From assembly GCA_015501075.1 (NCBI GenBank), contig JADNYJ010000813.1, positions 1 to 12,588 on the forward strand: a DNA stretch of 12,588 nucleotides, read 5' to 3'. The notes beneath the pieces are model-generated. The model ran no database searches. It saw nothing but the letters and a program-made list of their open reading frames with translations, and was not told the DNA's origin. Below are positions 8,793 through 12,588 of the stretch, piece by piece (position 1 is the stretch's first letter; each line of letters begins with the position of its first letter). This DNA comes from Gymnopilus junonius. Its lineage: Eukaryota; Basidiomycota; Agaricomycetes; Agaricales; Galerinaceae. The translations under genes were made by a program, and so were the position numbers.

Positions 8793-8943
8793 AAGTACTG
8801 ATTGGGGAAAGTGATAAGATTAGATGAGCCAAGTTGGATCTCTTCCTGTGCATTAGGTAAGTGTGTTTGTTGATTTGTCCATTCGACTTTCTCCCATGAT
8901 GACTCACCCATGGCCTCCTCTATAATCTCATTATCTTACCACC

Positions 8944-9939
8944 ATGAAGGACTTCAAGGCCATTCCTGATGAGAAGACTATACACAGAGCATCTGAGCTC
9001 AATGTCCTTGATGTGAATGGGGAGAAAGTTGAGTTTGGGTCACTCTTCAAGGATGAGAAGATGGTTGTGGTGTTCATCAGTGAGTACAAAGTTTATTGTA
9101 TGATAAAAGGCACTAATAATATTCAACCAGGACACTTCTTTTGCAGGGTGAGCTATATTCTCAACATGTAGCCCATGTCTGTCCTTTTATCAGCTATTCA
9201 CTGGCTCTTCCTTCCCTAAGCATGCCAGGCATGTTATTTGATTCTGTTCCTTTCATTCATGCTGACTTTTGTGTAGGCAATAGCAATATGTTGAAGCCCT
9301 GGCAGTGGTACCACAGAAATTACTGTCTCATGGTGCTACCAGAACCATTGTCATTGGGTGTGGCAATTACCAGCCCATTGCCAATTACACAGGTATTTTG
9401 TCACATGTCCTTCAGATTCTCATATGTCGATGCGATTTTTGACTTTGTCAGAGTCCACCAACTTTTTTGGACCAATATATACTGATCCGATGCATCAGCT
9501 GTATAAGGTTCTTGGTATGGACATTGAGAACCACCATCAAGCCAAGAGAAGAAGAGCTACTTGACCCTGAGTGCTGCTAGAAATCTTGCTATAAGTCTCT
9601 GGGTACTTTTCTTTTTCTTTACATTTCCCACTGCACTCTAAATCTTTCTACCTAAGTGTGGGCCAATTAAACACCCTTCATTAATTGGAAAGAATGGTGA
9701 CATATCCAAACTTGGAGGCAAATTCATGTTTGGACCTGGTATGCGATGTTTGCTTTCTTGACAGGATGATGATATTTTTTGAATCAGGGAATACATGTTC
9801 ATTCACTTCTCATATGCAGTACATGGAAGACCATAAGTGTTGCCTTACTCTGTCCAACCAACAAATTCTCAATTATCTTTTAGACATTGAAGTTCCCAAT
9901 CTTATGAATGCAGTAAGAATCAGATTTCCTTCAGCTTAG
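8944..9939 (+). pseudogene. Peroxiredoxin-like (AhpC/TSA, PRXL2/AAED1-type) gene, probably broken
   Basis: Thioredoxin-fold antioxidant-enzyme family protein, probably cytosolic since no signal peptide is seen. ATG 8944 sits in ACCACCATG. My exon model is 8944-9079, 9131-9147, 9284-9392, 9452-9602, 9657-9738, 9788-9832 and 9884-9939, and without a 2-nt slip it gives about 197 residues. Key blocks: LNVLDVNGEKVEFGSLF, the VVVFIRHFFC active-site strand across introns 1 and 2, IVIGCGNYQPIANY, FFGPIYTDP, LGMDIEN, LIGKNGDISKLGG and CSFTSHMQYMEDH. Introns are 51-59 nt except intron 2 (136 nt). Damage: two extra bases in the AGA run near 9543-9557 shift the frame into TGA 9562, the donor of the last intron reads ATAAGT (9833), and the second Cys of the CxxC motif is not visible. 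No CpG occurs from 8941 to 9420. Likely a pseudogene; assembly error is the alternative. Confidence 0.75.
9833..9883 (+). other. Intron with mutated donor (ATAAGT...TTTTAG)
   Basis: Joining 9832 to 9884 completes a His codon and continues the family's C-terminal helix (EVPNLM). The first six intron bases are ATAAGT where GTAAGT would be consensus. The preceding base is C, so GT to AT is a CpG to CpA change. The intron is not of the AT-AC minor-spliceosome type. Confidence 0.6.
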
Positions 9940-10351
9940 TCAATACCCAAATTCTTTCATTTCCTTCTCTGTGTGTATATTGATATATTGATGATGACCT
10001 CATTATTCGAGAAATCTTTCTCTGCCATTCTAATGAAGGGCTGCCTTCCATGTTCTGTATCCAAACTGTGATTTTTATGAAACTATCCTTCATCTGAATC
10101 AGGTGAATATGAAAAGCATTTATTCAAGATGTAGGATTATGCCCCCTGAATATTTTTCTTTTCTGGATTCAGATGGAACTTATCCCTGCCTGATGAGGTG
10201 GGCAGTCAATTTATTAATTAACATATATATTAACTGAAAGATGTGGTCATGTTTAATGCATCTTTCTCACTATTTAAATCCTCCATTGTTTTGAGCACTC
10301 TTGACTTTCATCCAATATCATCACATTTACTTTCATTTCATATCACACAAG
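9940..10351. other. Intergenic region with promoter-like elements
   Basis: No gene supported. TATTTAAA at 10271-10278 lies 74 bp before the next ATG and is followed by a pyrimidine-rich leader (TCATCACATTTACTTTCATTTC), typical of fungal promoters. Upstream sequence is plain AT-rich DNA that also holds the 3' flank of the peroxiredoxin-like gene. Confidence 0.5.
10271..10278 (+). promoter_or_regulatory. TATA-like box upstream of the CCHH-motif gene
   Basis: TATTTAAA 74 bp before ATG 10352, with a CT-rich stretch between. Position and context suit a core promoter; nothing else confirms it. Confidence 0.35.
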
Positions 10352-10949
10352 ATGTCCTTCGACAATGCACCTACTCAAGCTGACTTTGAAAAGCATATGC
10401 ACCTTCTCAACTTCATCAACTATTCCATCGAGTAAGTTATTAATATGTACTGCTTCCCTAGTCCCTTTAGTTTATTCAGCCTTTGTCAGGGACATGGTAC
10501 AATGTGGTTATGTACCAGTGGATACTCCAGCACATACACAGCATGAAGATACAGCAGAGGTGTTTGAAGCTCCTGCATTGGCAAGCCTTCCATCAATGGA
10601 AGAACTTGAAAAGATATTGGGATACAATGCCACTGACTCCGACTCTGCATTCACCCCAGCCAGCAACACCATGTTGGGCTCATATACTCCCAAGCTATTA
10701 TCCATGCAAGTCAATAAAAGTTCAGACTTGGAAGCTGCATTTTATACCCAGTTCTTCCAATCTCCAGCTGGAGTCCCTTCAAAGCTGATCACATCAAAGC
10801 CAATCACAGACATGATGAGGGAGGAAATAGGCTGTATCTGGAGTATTTATGCCACATATAACTGTGTTAGGTGCCCAATTTGCGGAGAGGATATGCAGTT
10901 GAATGTGTGGAATTTGCATATGGCTCAAAATCATTGGGATGCATGGTAG
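10352..10949 (+). CDS. Hypothetical protein with C-terminal CCHH zinc-finger-like motif (two exons)
   Basis: I do not recognise this gene. ATG 10352 starts exon 1 (to 10431), an intron GTAAGT...GTCAG spans 10432-10489, and exon 2 runs 10490 to TAG 10947-10949. The frame joins cleanly through a GAG codon, giving 179 residues. Exon 2 alone is open further upstream, but the splice gives a better start and fits the local 50-60 nt intron size. The middle is acidic and Ser/Thr/Pro-rich, probably disordered. The last 35 residues contain CVRCPIC (Cys at 10863, 10872, 10881) and HMAQNH (His at 10917 and 10932), a CX2CX11HX4H arrangement that could bind zinc. There is no signal peptide or membrane segment. 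No stops break it, unlike its neighbours. A nucleic-acid-binding role is only inference. Confidence 0.55.
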
Positions 10950-11271
10950 TTGACATGGGTATAGTAGGTCAGGATTTGTGTTTTGTGGTCCTTTGAAATC
11001 AACTGTCTTAATATTGTAATTTGTAGAATAATAATCATCTATCTGTATGCCGTATTATGGTGTAGTAACTTTATAGACAGAAGTGTATGTTCTGTGATTG
11101 GCATTCCTTCATATTTGGCTAGCACGAGCGGTTCATGGAGCGTGTTCATGGAGGATGTGAGGACAAAGGAACCTAATGTGACCAGTTGAGAAGACCCTGG
11201 TGAAACCCCTTTACAAATATATCCCTACACAGAAGACATGGCCTTAGAGTGAACACTATAGTTTAATTATG
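10950..11271. other. Convergent intergenic region
   Basis: Lies between the 3' ends of the plus-strand CCHH gene and the minus-strand WSC gene, so it should hold both 3' UTRs. I see no gene, repeat or clear terminator. Short open frames here have no recognisable features. Confidence 0.6.
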
Positions 11272-12588
11272 CTACAGCGGAGGAGCCATCTCCAACAAGA
11301 CACTCGAACACATGCCATTGGACAGAAGGGGCAAGAATATGGGCATAAGAGGATCAGTGATGCATGAAGCCCATATGTTAGATTGTCCATTGACAGCCAA
11401 TACTGGTGGACCAATGAATGGACCAAGAGGTGCTAGTGGGTTTGGCTGGGAATAGGAACATCAGAATGATGATCTTAAGAACTAGATTCCTTTACTCACC
11501 TGGGCACACATTATGGGCATATTGCTATCAACAAAGTCCAGAAGTATAGGCCCACCCCAGTGCTAGCACATCTGCGAAACCTGCACTGAAGTCTCCAAGA
11601 GTGGTAGCTGAGAGGACAAAAGCTGTGCATTATAGATTGTAACAAGCTTCCTCCCTGTCCAGTTGTCTATTATTATATTAGTACATAAATGAAAAGTATG
11701 TACAGAGATTTCGAAAAATCTGCTGATTTACAGGCCTGGTCATATTTCAGAAAACAGCACCAAGGAGAGTAGGAGTTCTGCCGCCAATTGAGGGTACCAT
11801 TTGGAGGTTGAAGTTGAAATTGGGTATGCCTCCAGCTCCAGGGAACAATATAGCAGTTGTCAGACATTCAGAAGTGGGGATAGGCATTGCTGTTGTATCT
11901 TGATATACTGTGAGTCGATTTCCAGCCCCACATAGTTCAGTGCTATCAGCCACGCAGACCATGTTACAGTTGGAGTCAGGGGTGGGTGCAACCATGGACA
12001 TAAATTGTGCGCACCCTTGGCAAATATTGGAAGAGGTGAGATGGTGAGAAAAGGGCATCATGATGGTACTTACACTGCCTGGGACCATCAGTTCAGTGCC
12101 AATAATGCGTGGTTGGTTATCAGGGCAGTCCCTTGAAGATGATTGGTAAGGTGCTGTTATGTATGAAGTTTATGTGCAAGAAACTCACATGAAGCAGCCT
12201 TTGTATTTGAATGTACCAACACTGGTCACAATTGTAGGTGTGGGCATTGGCGATGTTGTGGTTGTCGTCATTGTGGTTGTGGTTGTGGTACCTTGGCTGA
12301 AGGAAGGAATTTTGATTCATATTTTTTTAAGGAAAGGAGGCTCATTCAACTCACTGTTGGAAGATGGATATGGCGTTCGAACCACTGCAAATTTCACTTA
12401 TGTCTCCAGTACAAGGCATGTTACAATTGGAGCTATTGATTGGGATTCCTGTAGATTCGATGATATTGTCGCAGTCTAGTTGACATATTAGGAGTTCGAA
12501 ATATAGAGGTGTTGAAAATTCTCACAGCATTCCTGTTTAAGCAAGTCAGTTTCCAAATTCAAAATGAATGTAAAAAGATGGCACGTAC
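11272..12588 (-). pseudogene. WSC-domain protein, 3' part, partial at the right edge and possibly decayed
   Basis: Secreted or wall-associated carbohydrate-binding-type protein; WSC domains are Cys-rich modules found in yeast wall sensors and many basidiomycete extracellular proteins. Minus-strand exons in order: 12532-12526 (7-nt microexon), 12475-12355, 12296-12189, 12131-12076, 12015-11747, then a poorly resolved part, then 11500 rightwards spliced to 11445-11272 (TAG 11274-11272). WSC 1 shows ECYCDN, NCNMPCTGD and EICSGSNAISIF. A Thr-rich linker follows, then WSC 2 with YKGCF, DCPDNQPR, SNCNMVC, STELCGAGNRLTVYQ. WSC 2 lacks about 25 central residues. The C-terminal region has FNLQMVPSIGG and, in the last exon, PNPLAPLGPFIGPPVLAVNG, as in basidiomycete relatives I remember. 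TGA 11749-11747 stops the long exon and the link to 11500 is unclear, so it may be a pseudogene. Confidence 0.7.
12254..12290 (-). repeat. Thr-rich linker encoded by ACC/ACA repeats
   Basis: On the plus strand a GTTGTGGTTGT-type low-complexity run. On the coding strand it is mostly ACC and ACA codons joining the two WSC modules, a likely O-glycosylated spacer. Confidence 0.7.

Larger units (their letters stand above)
8152..8943. other. Non-coding, AT-rich gap between transposase remnant and peroxiredoxin-like gene
   Basis: No supported gene on either strand. 8152-8312 is unrelated to the transposase C-terminus expected here. At 8304-8321 a polypurine run followed by TGTTATAAC looks like a polypurine tract plus LTR start, but I cannot find a matching right end. 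8313-8750 is strongly AT-rich. The 13-bp inverted repeat at 8762-8792 lies in the presumed upstream region of the next gene. One CpG (8884) is the only one I see in the whole stretch. Confidence 0.6.

Noticed and set aside
8693..8911. Two overlapping minus-strand frames upstream of the peroxiredoxin-like gene
   Set aside because: They run through the perfect inverted repeat and low-complexity DNA, and neither translation shows a domain.
12159..12479. Plus-strand frame with a Val-rich hydrophobic run resembling a membrane segment
   Set aside because: It is the antisense of the Thr-rich WSC linker; GTT/GTG codons are simply the complement of Thr codons.
1..12588. CRISPR arrays, tRNA or rRNA genes, phage or bacterial defence systems
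   Set aside because: No regularly spaced repeats, cloverleaf with A and B boxes or rRNA-like blocks were seen, and the introns and retroelements show eukaryotic DNA. The initiator tRNA match is only a primer-binding site.

Overview
The window looks like repeat-rich DNA from a filamentous basidiomycete, probably an Agaricomycete. The evidence is short GT-AG introns (about 50-60 nt) in the host genes, a WSC-domain gene, a peroxiredoxin-like gene with fungal architecture, a DDE transposase of a type I know from mushroom genomes, and a Ty1/copia retrotransposon. No database search was possible. Family names come from reading the translations.

Layout. (1) 44-1189 and 7380-8151 are the two halves of one decayed DDE transposase gene. 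(2) A Ty1/copia LTR retrotransposon, 1190-7379, sits inside it and is flanked by a perfect 5-bp duplication (ATGGA). Its parts are LTRs of 213 and 214 bp, a primer-binding site matching the anticodon arm of initiator tRNA-Met, gag with two zinc knuckles, protease, integrase, reverse transcriptase, RNase H and a polypurine tract. (3) Within the copia element, between protease and integrase, is a third insertion at about 2981-4324. It is CpG-rich and LTR-like (TATA box, AATAAA signal, TGT start) and is best read as a long solo LTR. The three repeats are nested like Russian dolls. (4) 8152-8943 is AT-rich DNA with a polypurine/LTR-start-like motif and a perfect 13-bp inverted repeat. (5) 8944-9939 is a seven-exon peroxiredoxin-like (AhpC/TSA family) gene with a frameshift and a destroyed splice donor. 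(6) 10352-10949 is a two-exon gene of unknown function with a C-terminal CCHH motif. (7) 11272 to the right edge, minus strand, is the 3' part of a WSC-domain gene with one WSC domain, a Thr-rich linker and a shortened second WSC domain.

The unifying signal is CpG loss. The transposase and its right flank (7380-8883) contain no CpG that I can find, the copia element has some, and the inner solo LTR has many. This order matches the nesting order. Many inactivating changes are what CpG to TpG or CpA transitions would produce: the first RT catalytic Asp to Asn, a transposase Asp to Asn, Arg to stop, and the peroxiredoxin GT splice donor to AT. The window therefore reads as a methylated, heterochromatin-like repeat locus whose decay reaches into a neighbouring host gene. 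I see no cooperating operon-like gene system and no sign of a new defence or metabolic cluster.
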